Source: an uncultured Proteiniphilum sp.
GTDB lineage: Bacteria > Bacteroidota > Bacteroidia > Bacteroidales > Dysgonomonadaceae
NCBI GenBank assembly: GCA_927407015.1
Contig: CAKMJT010000029.1
Coordinates: 124,001 to 188,000 of the forward strand
Direction: 5' to 3'
DNA: 64,000 nt
Shown here piece after piece: positions 40,827 through 50,433 of this stretch. The translations under genes and the position numbers were made by a program. Position 1 is the stretch's first letter, and each line of letters begins with the position of its first letter. The notes beneath the pieces were generated by a model. That model saw only the letters and a list, made by a program, of their open reading frames with translations. It was not told the DNA's origin and ran no database searches.

Positions 40827-41552
40827 ATGAACAACAACAAATTGAACATGGCAAGGTCTCTCAGACTTATCGCCACCGATCGTCAACGGACCAATATCCT
40901 CCGTACCTGGGAACAGAACACAATCGCCTATCTGGTGCAAAGAGTACCCTCCTGGATCTCCTCCGACGGGCTCACCGCCATCGGGTTCTTCGGTAACCTG
41001 ATGGTTGCAGCCAGTTTTGGAATGGGCGCTTTTATGGATAGCTACTGGCTGCTGCTCTCTCTGCCCGGTTTTATCATCAACTGGCTGGGTGACTCCCTCG
41101 ACGGACGTTTGGCTTACTACCGCAATAAACCCCGCAAATGGTATGGGTTCTCTCTCGACGTGACTGTCGACTGGATAGGTACCATCCTCATCGGACTGGG
41201 ATTCACCATGTATGCCCCCGGCCCATGGAAATATGCAGGATTCATGTTCGTGGTACTCTACGGGTGGGAGATGATTACGGCGCAGCTACGCTACAAGATA
41301 GGTTGCCAATACTCCATTGACTCGGGTATTTTCGGGCCTACCGAGGTGCGCCTGTTGTTGGGCACCATCATTACCTTCGAGGTGTTTGTGAACGGATCCA
41401 TCCAGTATCTCGCCACAGCAGCCTGTTTCTTTATTCTAATCTCCAATTTCTCTGAGACACGCAATCTGCTTATACTGGCAAACACACGCGATGCGGAAGA
41501 CCGCCGTCAGAAGGAAGAGGAACGAAAAGCGATGCAAAAAGAGAACGCCTGA
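40827..41552 (+). CDS. CDP-alcohol phosphatidyltransferase family membrane protein
   Basis: GDSLDGRLAYYRNKPRKWYGFSLDVTVDWIG resembles the D-G-R/D-D CDP-alcohol phosphotransferase motif; multiple TM. Confidence 0.75.
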   Translation: MNNNKLNMARSLRLIATDRQRTNILRTWEQNTIAYLVQRVPSWISSDGLTAIGFFGNLMVAASFGMGAFMDSYWLLLSLPGFIINWLGDSLDGRLAYYRNKPRKWYGFSLDVTVDWIGTILIGLGFTMYAPGPWKYAGFMFVVLYGWEMITAQLRYKIGCQYSIDSGIFGPTEVRLLLGTIITFEVFVNGSIQYLATAACFFILISNFSETRNLLILANTRDAEDRRQKEEERKAMQKENA

Positions 41553-41772
41553 TCGTTCCTTCCACCGTTCACCATAACGCATCCTATCGCTTATCCGGGT
41601 GTTCTCCCTGGGATGACTGAATCCTTTGGCCGATCTGCCGTTGGGATTTGTGCTGGTGCGCCCGGGCGTCCGATCCGGTATTCCCCTGTTGAAGTCAGTC
41701 ACTTCACTATACTCTGCTGTAGGTTCGCGACGAACTTTCACGGAAAACGGGTGCTGTTCCGCCAAAAAAAAC

Positions 41773-41780
41773 TACCTTTG
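41773..41780 (+). promoter_or_regulatory. -7 element TACCTTTG upstream of yicC-like gene
   Basis: TAnnTTTG match ~92 nt before the start. Confidence 0.35.
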
Positions 41781-41871
41781 TGCACTGTTTCGTCCGGTGA
41801 ACATATAGCCGGGACATGTTTTGGTGATAGTGAACAAAGAAATAGGCGGAAACTATTGAAAAAGAGGGAAT

Positions 41872-42744
41872 ATGGCACATTCAATGACGGGATACGGCAA
41901 AGCCGTCGCAGAGTTCCCGAACAAGAAAATTACAATTGAGATAAAGACGTTAAACAGCAAGCAGTTTGATCTGTTTACCCGTCTGCCCGGTATCTACCGC
42001 GAGAAGGAGATCGCTCTGCGCAACACGCTGGCACGACTCCTGGAGCGGGGAAAGGTGGATCTTTCGATGAACGTGGAGGTGCTCTCCAGGGATGTCTCCT
42101 CAAAGATCGATCACCATGTGGTGCATCAGTACCATGAGGAGATCAGCAAGCTTGCACTCGGCATGAATGAGGCTCCGCCCCAGGACTGGTTCTCCCTGTT
42201 GCTGCGCCTCCCCGAAGTGATGAAGCAGGATACGGAAGAACTCGATGACGAAGAGTGGGAGACCATTGAAAAAGCCATCAACCGTGCCGTGGATGAAGTG
42301 AACGCGTTCCGCAGGCAGGAGGGTCAGATGCTGGCGAAGGTACTGACGGAAAAAATAGGGACGATCCGTTCCCTGCTGGCCGATGTGGAACCTTTTGAGG
42401 CTGAACGCACCGAAAAGGTCAAAGCCCGCATCTATGAGGCGCTGAACAACCTGGAGGGTATAGAATACGACAAGAATCGATTTGAGCAGGAGATGATTTA
42501 TTATATTGAAAAGCTCGATGTGAATGAAGAGAAGACCCGCCTTGCTCATCATCTCGATTACTTTACCGAAACACTCAACGACAAACAGTCACAGGGTAAA
42601 AAGCTCGGGTTCATCGCACAAGAGATAGGGCGTGAGATCAACACTCTCGGCTCCAAGTCCAACCAGTCGGGGATGCAGCGTATCGTGGTACAGATGAAAG
42701 ACGAGCTGGAACAGATCAAGGAACAGATATTAAACGTGTTGTAG
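41872..42744 (+). CDS. YicC/YloC family endoribonuclease
   Basis: MTGYGKAVAEFPNKKITIEIKTLNSKQFDL...QEIGREINTLGSKSNQSGMQRIVVQMKDELEQIKEQILNVL. Confidence 0.95.
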   Translation: MAHSMTGYGKAVAEFPNKKITIEIKTLNSKQFDLFTRLPGIYREKEIALRNTLARLLERGKVDLSMNVEVLSRDVSSKIDHHVVHQYHEEISKLALGMNEAPPQDWFSLLLRLPEVMKQDTEELDDEEWETIEKAINRAVDEVNAFRRQEGQMLAKVLTEKIGTIRSLLADVEPFEAERTEKVKARIYEALNNLEGIEYDKNRFEQEMIYYIEKLDVNEEKTRLAHHLDYFTETLNDKQSQGKKLGFIAQEIGREINTLGSKSNQSGMQRIVVQMKDELEQIKEQILNVL

Positions 42745-42792
42745 TTGCGAGGATGGGCGATGCTTCGCTCACTACGGAAGAACCTGTAAAAA

Positions 42793-43356
42793 ATGGCTAA
42801 ACTAATAATCTTTTCAGCTCCGTCAGGTGCGGGCAAATCGACACTCGTACGTTATCTGCTGTCGCAGGGATTACGCATTCAGTTTTCTGTCTCGGCCACC
42901 AGCCGCCAGCCGCGCGGCGAGGAGAAAGACGGCGTGGAATACTATTTCCTCACCCCCGAAGAGTTTCGCAAACGCATCGCCAACAACGAGTTCCTGGAAT
43001 ATGAGGAGGTATACACCAACACCTACTACGGAACACTGAAAAGTGAGGTGGACCGCATCCTTGCAGAGGGTACCCATGTAATCTTCGACGTGGACTGTGT
43101 GGGGGGGCTCAACATCAAGAAGATCTACGGTGAGCAGGCGCTCAGCATTTTTGTGATGCCGCCCTCTGTGGAGGTGCTACGTGAACGGCTCGAGAAGAGA
43201 GCTACCGACACCCCTCAGGTGATTGAGAGCCGTCTGGCGAAAGCCGAATATGAGATGAGTTTTGCTCCGCAGTTCGATGTGACGGTCTTCAACGACGATT
43301 ATGATAGGGCAAAAGGCGAAGTACTGCGACTGGTCTCCGATTTTATTCAACAGTAA
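42793..43356 (+). CDS. gmk: Guanylate kinase
   Basis: IIFSAPSGAGKSTLVRYLL...FSVSATSRQPRGEEKDGVEYYFLTPEEF. Confidence 0.97.
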   Translation: MAKLIIFSAPSGAGKSTLVRYLLSQGLRIQFSVSATSRQPRGEEKDGVEYYFLTPEEFRKRIANNEFLEYEEVYTNTYYGTLKSEVDRILAEGTHVIFDVDCVGGLNIKKIYGEQALSIFVMPPSVEVLRERLEKRATDTPQVIESRLAKAEYEMSFAPQFDVTVFNDDYDRAKGEVLRLVSDFIQQ

Positions 43357-44283
43357 ATGATGATACACAAGAGGATACTCCTTTATCTGGCGACTTTCCT
43401 GTTCACTGTGTCGCTGATGGCCGGGGAACCCCGGAAACAGACCGTTGTCTATGCCGAGAGAGAGGGTCAGGCACTGATGCTGGATATCTACCAAAACGAT
43501 TCGCTTTCGCTCCTGCCACAGCCTTGCCTCATCTTTGTCTTCGGCGGCGGCTTCAAGAACGGGGAACGTGATGCGGCGCTTTACCGGCCCTACTTCAGCC
43601 ATTTCGCACGCAATGGCTTCACCGTGGTCTCCATCGACTACCGCCTGGGCATGAAAGACCAGAAAGCACCCGGCATGCTCAATTATAAACCCCTGCTGAA
43701 CGCCATCCACCTGGCAGTCTCTGATCTCTACGCCGCCACAAACTACCTCCTGGCGCATGCCGACAGGCTGCACATCGATCCATCGCTGTGCATCATCAGC
43801 GGTTCAAGTGCGGGCGCCATCACGGTGCTGCAGGCCGACTACATGAAGCGGGACAACCATCCGCTGGCAGCGGTACTGCCGCCTGATTTTCGTTATGCTG
43901 GAGTGATCTCCTTTGCCGGGGCCATCTTCAGCAGTGAAGGCCTGCCTTCCTACACACAGCCTCCCGCTCCCACCCTTTTCTTCCACGGAAGTGACGACAA
44001 GCTTGTACCTTACGACAACACCCGGTTATTCAGGCTGGGCATGTTCGGCTCCAAATCGCTGGCAAAGAGATTCAGAGAGAAACGATATCCTTATACTTTC
44101 TACACCCTGGAAGATATCGGCCATGAAGTGTCGGAATACCCCATGGAGGAGTATCTTCCCGAGATTGAACAGTTCATCACCGATTTTGTGTTCGACCGCA
44201 GGCAGTGGATGATTGATATCCGTCACAAGGACATGCTGCGGAAACCGAAGAACAGCGACACACCGGAGAACTATTACAACTGA
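43357..44283 (+). CDS. Alpha/beta hydrolase (esterase/lipase-like), secreted
   Basis: Signal peptide, IFVFGGGFKNG oxyanion region, SGSSAGAI nucleophile elbow, HGSDDKLVPY. Confidence 0.85.
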   Translation: MMIHKRILLYLATFLFTVSLMAGEPRKQTVVYAEREGQALMLDIYQNDSLSLLPQPCLIFVFGGGFKNGERDAALYRPYFSHFARNGFTVVSIDYRLGMKDQKAPGMLNYKPLLNAIHLAVSDLYAATNYLLAHADRLHIDPSLCIISGSSAGAITVLQADYMKRDNHPLAAVLPPDFRYAGVISFAGAIFSSEGLPSYTQPPAPTLFFHGSDDKLVPYDNTRLFRLGMFGSKSLAKRFREKRYPYTFYTLEDIGHEVSEYPMEEYLPEIEQFITDFVFDRRQWMIDIRHKDMLRKPKNSDTPENYYN

Positions 44284-44284
44284 T

Positions 44285-45187
44285 ATGCGCAACTATTTAG
44301 AGAAATACCTGCTCCCCGTCGCGATGATCCTGGGGATCGCCTTTCACCGGGAGCTCTCCCTCTTCTCGCCGGTGATCCCCTACCTCCTCTCACTGATGCT
44401 TTTCATCACCTACAGCCGTGTCAGCTGGAGCGATATCAGGCTCACCCGGTTTCACTATATTCTTCTTGCCATCCAATATGTGGGAGGCGCCCTGATCTAT
44501 CTGGCACTTCGACCTTTTAACGAGGTTCTCGCACAGGCAGCCATGATCTGTGTCCTTACCGCTACAGCCACCTCGGCACCGGTAGTGGCCGGCATCCTGG
44601 GAGGGAGCATCTCCGTAACGGCTGCCTACTCAATCATCAGCAACCTCTCCGTTGCGTTCGTCGCACCTGTTTTCCTCTCCCTTATCGGGGATAGCGGCGG
44701 GAGCATCTCCTTTAGCGCCTCCTTCTGGCACATCTTCCGCAGTGTGATGCCTATCCTCGTCGTACCCTTCCTGCTGGCCTTCTTCATCCAGAAGACAATC
44801 CCCCGCGTGCACAGGAAGATACAGTCGGCACAGATCGTCTCTTTCTACCTATGGGCCGCCGCCCTCACCGTAGTAATCGGGAACGTCACGCAATATGTGC
44901 GTTTACAGGACGACGGTAACTATACACTGGAGGTAATCATTGCCGTCACGTCACTGATCATTTGTTTCCTCCAGTTCTATTTCGGCAGAAAAATTGGCAC
45001 CAGATTCGGACGAACAGTTGCGGGAGGTCAGGGATTGGGACAAAAGAATACGGTGCTCGCTATCTGGCTTACACAGACCTACCTGAATCCGCTGGCTACA
45101 CTCGGCCCGGGAACATACGTGTTGTGGCAGAACCTGGTGAACTCATGGCAGATATGGAGAAATGCAAAGAGAAAACATCCAAAATAA
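44285..45187 (+). CDS. Bile acid:sodium symporter (BASS)-like transporter
   Basis: Polytopic membrane protein; AAMICVLTATATSAPVVAGILGGSISVTAAYSIISNLSVAFVAPVFL and GGQGLGQKNTVLAIWLTQTYLNPLATLGPGTYVLWQNLVNS. Confidence 0.75.
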   Translation: MRNYLEKYLLPVAMILGIAFHRELSLFSPVIPYLLSLMLFITYSRVSWSDIRLTRFHYILLAIQYVGGALIYLALRPFNEVLAQAAMICVLTATATSAPVVAGILGGSISVTAAYSIISNLSVAFVAPVFLSLIGDSGGSISFSASFWHIFRSVMPILVVPFLLAFFIQKTIPRVHRKIQSAQIVSFYLWAAALTVVIGNVTQYVRLQDDGNYTLEVIIAVTSLIICFLQFYFGRKIGTRFGRTVAGGQGLGQKNTVLAIWLTQTYLNPLATLGPGTYVLWQNLVNSWQIWRNAKRKHPK

Positions 45188-45209
45188 ATGCAGTTTATAC
45201 AAAATCATC

Positions 45210-45217
45210 TATCTTTG
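45210..45217 (+). promoter_or_regulatory. -7 element TATCTTTG immediately upstream of the dispersed repeat and porin gene
   Basis: TAnnTTTG match. Confidence 0.4.
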
Positions 45218-45232
45218 CCGGCAAAACAGTTG

Positions 45233-45327
45233 TCAGCTATCAGCGTTCAGCGTTCAGCTTTTTAGCTGGGGGGTTGATGTTGCTTTCTGCGGTTTGGGTT
45301 TTAACTTTCAGCTCTCAGCGGACAGCG
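45233..45327 (+). repeat. Dispersed intergenic repeat copy A (TCAGC-rich)
   Basis: TCAGCTATCAGCGTTCAGCGTTCAGCTTTTTAGCTGGGGGGTTGATGTTGCTTTCTGCGGTTTGGGTTTTAACTTTCAGCTCTCAGCGGACAGCG; similar to the reverse complement of 47819-47905. Confidence 0.65.
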
Positions 45328-45444
45328 TACAATTTCGTTAAAACAAAACAATATCATGAAACGAAATAGTTTCATTCAAACGATACATCTTATTCAATCT
45401 CCTTCAACAACAACCTATAACTATCATTAATTAAAAAAAACTGT

Positions 45445-46728
45445 ATGAAGAAATTTGTAGTGGCCATATTACTGGCGGGATTGTTTTTCCCGATACATTT
45501 ACTGGCGCAAAATGAGGAAGAGGGCGGTGAATTTTCGCTCGACATCAATCTGCGTCCCCGTTTTGAATATCGTAACGGGTACAACTATCCGCGTTTAGAA
45601 ACGGAGGAGGCCTCTGCATTCATCTCCAACCGGGCACGGTTTGGCATGAACTTCGACAACGGTTTCCTCTCGGCACGTGTAGCCGCGCAGGATATCTCGG
45701 TATGGGGACAAAAACCGCAGAACGATAATGATGGAAGACGTTTTACCTTGCATGAAGCGTGGGCCCAGATGAGTCGCAACGGTTACTTCGTGAAGATAGG
45801 TCGTCAATCGCTCAATTACGATGATGGCCGCATCCTGTCGGTATCAAACTGGACGCCGTCCGGCATCTGGCACGATGCGCTGAAGCTGGGTTACGAGAAT
45901 GACCTTCATACGCTTCATCTGATGCTGGCCTATAACCAGTCGAAAGAGCTGACCAATGCGGGGACCTATTATGATGCTGTCGGGCAGCCTTACCAAAATA
46001 TGCAAGGCCTTTGGTATCAGTATCACAACAACACGGGGTTCACCGCCTCTGCCCTTTTTCTGAATCTGGGTTTTGAAACAGGCGATCCCAATGCTGAATC
46101 CTTGATTTCAGACAAAGTATATATGCAGACAATGGGTACCAACATCGGCTATAAAAGCAGCAGCTGGCACATCATGGGCACCGCCTATTACCAGATGGGC
46201 AGGAATGTAAGCAATCAGGAGGTAAATGCTTATATGCTGGCGCTGCGGGGAGGTTACACCCTTAATTCTGTTTTCTCGCTCTACGGAGGCACCGAGTTTC
46301 ATCCCGGGCAGGATCCTGATTCGGAAAAAAAATCCTATATGGATCTGCTGTATCGTTCTAACCACTCTTTTATGGGTTCGATGGACTATTTCAAAGGAAA
46401 TGATCCCTACGGCGTTTTCGATAAATATCTCGGTATCAAAGGGAAAGCAGGAAAAAAATTGGGACTGGACCTGGGATACCATCATTTCACTTCCCATAAA
46501 CCGATTGACGTGGAGGGAACAGAAAGAAAGTTACTGGGTTCTGAAATCGATTTCACCTTCACCTACCCCATCCGCAAGTATATCATGCTGGAGGGAGGGT
46601 ACTCGTTCATGCTGGCCACGGATGCCATGCCCATCGCGAAAGGTCGCCCGGGTGATCCGGATGCCTGGCAGGATTGGGCCTACGTGAGCCTGACCATCAA
46701 TCCCACCATTTTCAAAGGCAGGTTCTAA
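45445..46728 (+). CDS. Alginate-export-like outer membrane porin
   Basis: Signal peptide, FSLDINLRPRFEYRNGYNY...WAQMSRNGYFVKIGRQSLNYDDGRILSVSNWTPSGIWHDALKLGYEN. Confidence 0.85.
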   Translation: MKKFVVAILLAGLFFPIHLLAQNEEEGGEFSLDINLRPRFEYRNGYNYPRLETEEASAFISNRARFGMNFDNGFLSARVAAQDISVWGQKPQNDNDGRRFTLHEAWAQMSRNGYFVKIGRQSLNYDDGRILSVSNWTPSGIWHDALKLGYENDLHTLHLMLAYNQSKELTNAGTYYDAVGQPYQNMQGLWYQYHNNTGFTASALFLNLGFETGDPNAESLISDKVYMQTMGTNIGYKSSSWHIMGTAYYQMGRNVSNQEVNAYMLALRGGYTLNSVFSLYGGTEFHPGQDPDSEKKSYMDLLYRSNHSFMGSMDYFKGNDPYGVFDKYLGIKGKAGKKLGLDLGYHHFTSHKPIDVEGTERKLLGSEIDFTFTYPIRKYIMLEGGYSFMLATDAMPIAKGRPGDPDAWQDWAYVSLTINPTIFKGRF

Positions 46729-46749
46729 AGGAAAACAATGATTACACAG

Positions 46750-46785
46750 CACCCCAAAATTTCTTTTTTGATCTTCCGGGGTGTT
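46750..46785. terminator. Candidate bidirectional terminator hairpin after the porin gene
   Basis: CACCCC...GGGGTG arms around an A/T-rich loop between convergent genes. Confidence 0.4.
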
Positions 46786-46790
46786 TCGTT

Positions 46791-46834
46791 TACACTCTTC
46801 CCAGGAATGGTGTCAATCTACACTCTTCCCAGGA
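46791..46834. repeat. 28-bp-period direct repeat TACACTCTTCCCAGGA duplicating the oxidoreductase C-terminal codons
   Basis: Copies at 46791-46806 and 46819-46834. Confidence 0.85.
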
Positions 46835-47795
46835 TGCTGTCCATCACAAAATTGGTCCTGATAGCGGAGTAGCCGGTGCTTTCAGGCAGCTCTCCCCTGC
46901 CATTCAGATAATTGACAATACGTTGTATCAGGTAAAACTGAATGTTCTCCGGGTTCTCTTCCGCGAACGTCTGTGTTCCTTCCACCGTCTCCAGTATAAT
47001 GGGTGAAAACTGAAAGGTGGAACAGGTCAGCTTACCTTTCGTGCCGGTGAATTCGATCAGATCGGTGTGGTTGTTCTCGGGCGCGACGAAGCACCAGCTG
47101 CCGCTGCCCAGCACGCCCGACTGAAAACGAAAGGCAGCAGTGACCGTATCCTCCGCATCGTAGAGTCCCCCCACATTGGCCGCAGACCCGTGCACATCGG
47201 TGACAGGGCCAAACAAATAATCGAGCAGATCGAACTGGTGTGAGGCCAGGTCGTAAAAATATCCGGCACCGGCAATCTCTTTCTTTACCCGCCATGGCAG
47301 GTTCGCCCGGTCGTAATCGCTCTTATAGGGAGGGATGGCAAAACGGATCTGCACTGTGGAGAGTTCACCCAGCACTCCTTCGTCGATCAGCTGCCTCACC
47401 CTCAGGAAATAGGGCAAAGTGCGGCGGTAGTAAGCCACGAAGAGAGGCACACCGGTCTCTTCCGAGACACGGTTCATTGCCTCAGCCTCTGCCCGTGAGG
47501 CAGCCATCGGCTTCTCCACATAGACAGGCTTGCCGGCCCTCATGGCGGCGATGGCGTACCCGGCATGTGAGCCGGGAGGTGTAGCCACGTAGACCGCATT
47601 CACCTGCGGGTCGCTGATCAGGTCATCGGCATTATCATACCATTTCCCGATACCATGCCTCTGGGCATAATCCCTGGCTTTGTTCCCATCACGGCGCATC
47701 ACTGCTACCACATCGGATCCTTCCACCTTGCTGAAGGCGGGACCGCTTTTCATTTCGGTGACGGCGCCACAACCGATAAATCCCCAATGTACCAT
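46818..47795 (-). CDS. Gfo/Idh/MocA family oxidoreductase
   Basis: WGFIGCGAVTEMKSGPAF...VYVATPPGSHAGYAIAAMRAGKPVYVEKPMA. Confidence 0.92.
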   Translation of the reverse strand: MVHWGFIGCGAVTEMKSGPAFSKVEGSDVVAVMRRDGNKARDYAQRHGIGKWYDNADDLISDPQVNAVYVATPPGSHAGYAIAAMRAGKPVYVEKPMAASRAEAEAMNRVSEETGVPLFVAYYRRTLPYFLRVRQLIDEGVLGELSTVQIRFAIPPYKSDYDRANLPWRVKKEIAGAGYFYDLASHQFDLLDYLFGPVTDVHGSAANVGGLYDAEDTVTAAFRFQSGVLGSGSWCFVAPENNHTDLIEFTGTKGKLTCSTFQFSPIILETVEGTQTFAEENPENIQFYLIQRIVNYLNGRGELPESTGYSAIRTNFVMDSILGRV

Positions 47796-47818
47796 AAATA
47801 ATAAATAATTAATAATTA

Positions 47819-47905
47819 AAAAGCTGATCGCTTAATCCAAAACCGCTGCCCTCCACAAGCTTCCACCTAAAAAGCTGACCTCTGATTGCTGACCGCTTAT
47901 AGCTT
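47819..47905 (-). repeat. Dispersed intergenic repeat copy B, inverted relative to copy A and overlapping the ccsA stop codon
   Basis: Minus strand AGCTATAAGCGGTCAGCAATCAGAGGTCAGCTTTTTAGGTGGAAGCTTGTGGAGGGCAGCGGTTTTGGATTAAGCGATCAGC. Confidence 0.65.
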
Positions 47906-50320
47906 ATCCCTTCTCCTGTAAGCAACGACTCCCACAATTCCGATTACCGCAAATGCAACAGCAATATACGCAAAAACGGACGACACGTTGTCGGTCTGAC
48001 CGTAGGAATGCATCCCGCTCAGAAGATAATTCACCCCAAGGAAAGTCATCAGCACGGATGAAAATGCGAGGACAGAAAGCAGGTTGAAAAGCCATTCGCT
48101 GTCCCATTTCTTCACCAGGTGCAGATGGGTGACGACGGAGTAGACCACCACGGTGATCAGCGCCCAGGTCTCCTTGGGGTCCCAACCCCAGTATCTTCCC
48201 CACGATTCATTGGCCCAGACGGCACCCAGGAAGGTGCCGATCGTCATGAGGGCGAGGCCGGTCAGCAGCGACAGGTTGTTGATGATGCTCAGCTCTCTCA
48301 TCCGAAGAGTGAAGAGACGATCTCTTTTGGCGAAAGCCATGAACGACAGGTTGGTGACCCCCAGCAGGAAGCTGATTCCGAAGAATCCGTATGCCGCCAC
48401 GATTACCGCCACATGGAACATGAGCCAGGGTGATTTAAGTACCGGCACCAGCGTATTGATCTGGGGATCCATCCAGTTGAGGCCGGAGACAAAAAGAATC
48501 ACTCCTCCGAAAAGTGTGGCGAGTGCCAGTGTGATACTGCTCTTCCGTCCAAAGGCCAGTCCGGCGAGCACCGTGACCCACGAGATATAGACCATGGTCT
48601 CATATGAGTTGCTCCAGGGTGCATGGCCAGAGATATACCAGCGCATCCCCATGCCCCAGAGATGAACGATGAACACCAGCACGATGCCGGTCATGAGTAC
48701 GACGGAAACAAAGCCGATCCATTTCCTGTCACGGAGCAGCTGCATAAAGGACAGGACGAGGAGCAGCCCGCCCAGGATGAAGTAGCCCACCCTGCAGCGG
48801 CTGAAGAGATGCATCTGATTATAGCTGATCTCGGCCTTCAGTTTATCAGGCTGTATGAGCGATGCCTGGTCTTTCTTCTGCTGGTATGCTTCGATGGCGG
48901 CAAGCATCTGATCGGGTTTACGCCAGTCGCCGTTCTGCAGTGATTGCGTCACTTCCGAGAGATACAAAGCAAAGGTGCGTGAGACAAAGAGGGAGTCTTC
49001 CTGCGGGAAGGGTGAAAGATCGTCGCCGGGAGCATACCAGGTGTGAGCAGGATCATCGGGATTGGGGAAGATGCCCGGCATGGAATGGTTGAGCAGCTGG
49101 TAGACAATGTTCACCCGTTCATCCAGTTTGATCAGGTCCTTGTCTATGGCACTGCGTTCCGCCTGCGGCCTGTGGTATATCTCCTGCAGCTGCGGCAGTA
49201 ACCGGTAGTTTCCCTGCACATCGAAAAAAAGACGATAGGGAGCGTAATCTGCCGGCAGGTTGTAGCGGGCACTCACCTGGTCATTGGGCAGGGCGATGAG
49301 GGGGATCTCCATCCATGTCTGTGGCTGGGCGAGGAGATGCAGAAGAAACTGATCGGAATTAAGCCGGCCGATGGTCTGCTCCTTATACACCTTGCGCAGT
49401 ATCTCCGACGAGAAGGTGTTCATCGGCATCACCCTTCCACGGAACTGTACCGGCAATGTCCCAAACCGGGCCGCATGGTCAGCCGGAACACTGTTTTGCT
49501 GTACATCATCCATCACGGCTGATGCGGGCCTGTGTTGTCCGAAGGTGAATGCCGGGACGATTAGCAATGTACCCATTATGGTCAGTTTACGGGCATTCTC
49601 CCTGGTTTCCCTCAACTGCCGGCCCAGCTTCCGAAAACGGGATCCCGGCAGCAGAAACATCAGGAGAAAGCCGGCCATCAGCAGAGAATAGCCGCTGTAG
49701 GTGATAATCCGTCCCGCTACATCCTTGTTGACAGAGAGGATGGTACCCAGCTCATCCTGGTCGTATGATGCCTGAAAAAAACGGTATCCTTGCACATCCA
49801 GTACATTGTTCATAAACACCTTTGCGTCGCGTACCTCTCCATCGATGTGTACCCGCAGATCGCTTTCGTAGGAGGAGGGACTCTGTGATCCCGGATAACG
49901 GTTGAGTCTGAAATCGGTGAGCTCCAGCCGGAAAGGAAGTTTCCCTACGCTGGTTCCTTTCGAGGTATGCATCACCATCTGGTCGGTTACCTCCCCTTCA
50001 CGGATATGTACCTGACCCTCTTTTCCGAACAGGATGGTGGTCATTGCACCTGCCAGGATAACGATCAGAGCAAGGTGAATTACGATGAGTGCCCATTTTT
50101 TACGTCTGATATAGTTGTTGCTGAAAAGAATCAGCACGAAATTGACCACCAGGAGAAATTGCAGGAAGAGAAAAAGCGGGGAATAATATATCAGCATTTT
50201 TGCAGCCTCTGTACCCATTTTCTTTTCTATAAAGGTAGCTGTCGCCAGTCCGGCAGCATACAGCATCAACATCACAATCGTGGCTGTATAGGATGAGATG
50301 TATCGGATCATTTTGTCCAT
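47897..50320 (-). CDS. Fused ResB/CcsA-type cytochrome c biogenesis protein (CcsBA)
   Basis: N-terminal ResB-like, C-terminal CcsA with WANESWGRYWGWDPKETWALITVVVYSVVTHLHL (WWD-like domain) and HAPWSNSYETM. Confidence 0.92.
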   Translation of the reverse strand: MDKMIRYISSYTATIVMLMLYAAGLATATFIEKKMGTEAAKMLIYYSPLFLFLQFLLVVNFVLILFSNNYIRRKKWALIVIHLALIVILAGAMTTILFGKEGQVHIREGEVTDQMVMHTSKGTSVGKLPFRLELTDFRLNRYPGSQSPSSYESDLRVHIDGEVRDAKVFMNNVLDVQGYRFFQASYDQDELGTILSVNKDVAGRIITYSGYSLLMAGFLLMFLLPGSRFRKLGRQLRETRENARKLTIMGTLLIVPAFTFGQHRPASAVMDDVQQNSVPADHAARFGTLPVQFRGRVMPMNTFSSEILRKVYKEQTIGRLNSDQFLLHLLAQPQTWMEIPLIALPNDQVSARYNLPADYAPYRLFFDVQGNYRLLPQLQEIYHRPQAERSAIDKDLIKLDERVNIVYQLLNHSMPGIFPNPDDPAHTWYAPGDDLSPFPQEDSLFVSRTFALYLSEVTQSLQNGDWRKPDQMLAAIEAYQQKKDQASLIQPDKLKAEISYNQMHLFSRCRVGYFILGGLLLVLSFMQLLRDRKWIGFVSVVLMTGIVLVFIVHLWGMGMRWYISGHAPWSNSYETMVYISWVTVLAGLAFGRKSSITLALATLFGGVILFVSGLNWMDPQINTLVPVLKSPWLMFHVAVIVAAYGFFGISFLLGVTNLSFMAFAKRDRLFTLRMRELSIINNLSLLTGLALMTIGTFLGAVWANESWGRYWGWDPKETWALITVVVYSVVTHLHLVKKWDSEWLFNLLSVLAFSSVLMTFLGVNYLLSGMHSYGQTDNVSSVFAYIAVAFAVIGIVGVVAYRRRDKL

Positions 50321-50370
50321 GCGGTGATTTTTAAAACACAAAAATAGAAAAATAAGTGTGGATGCCACAA

Positions 50371-50409
50371 AAAAGAGGGTGAAATCAAACCTGTGAGACA
50401 CCCTCTTTT
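50371..50409 (-). terminator. Rho-independent terminator between the isomerase and CcsBA genes
   Basis: AAAAGAGGGTG ... CACCCTCTTTT arms with a T-run on the minus strand. Confidence 0.65.
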
Positions 50410-50433
50410 CGATCTGTTATTGCAATAGCACTG

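Noticed and set aside
41553-41870. Overlapping small ORFs between the phosphatidyltransferase and yicC
   Set aside because: No conserved domains, mutually overlapping on both strands; treated as intergenic sequence with a promoter.
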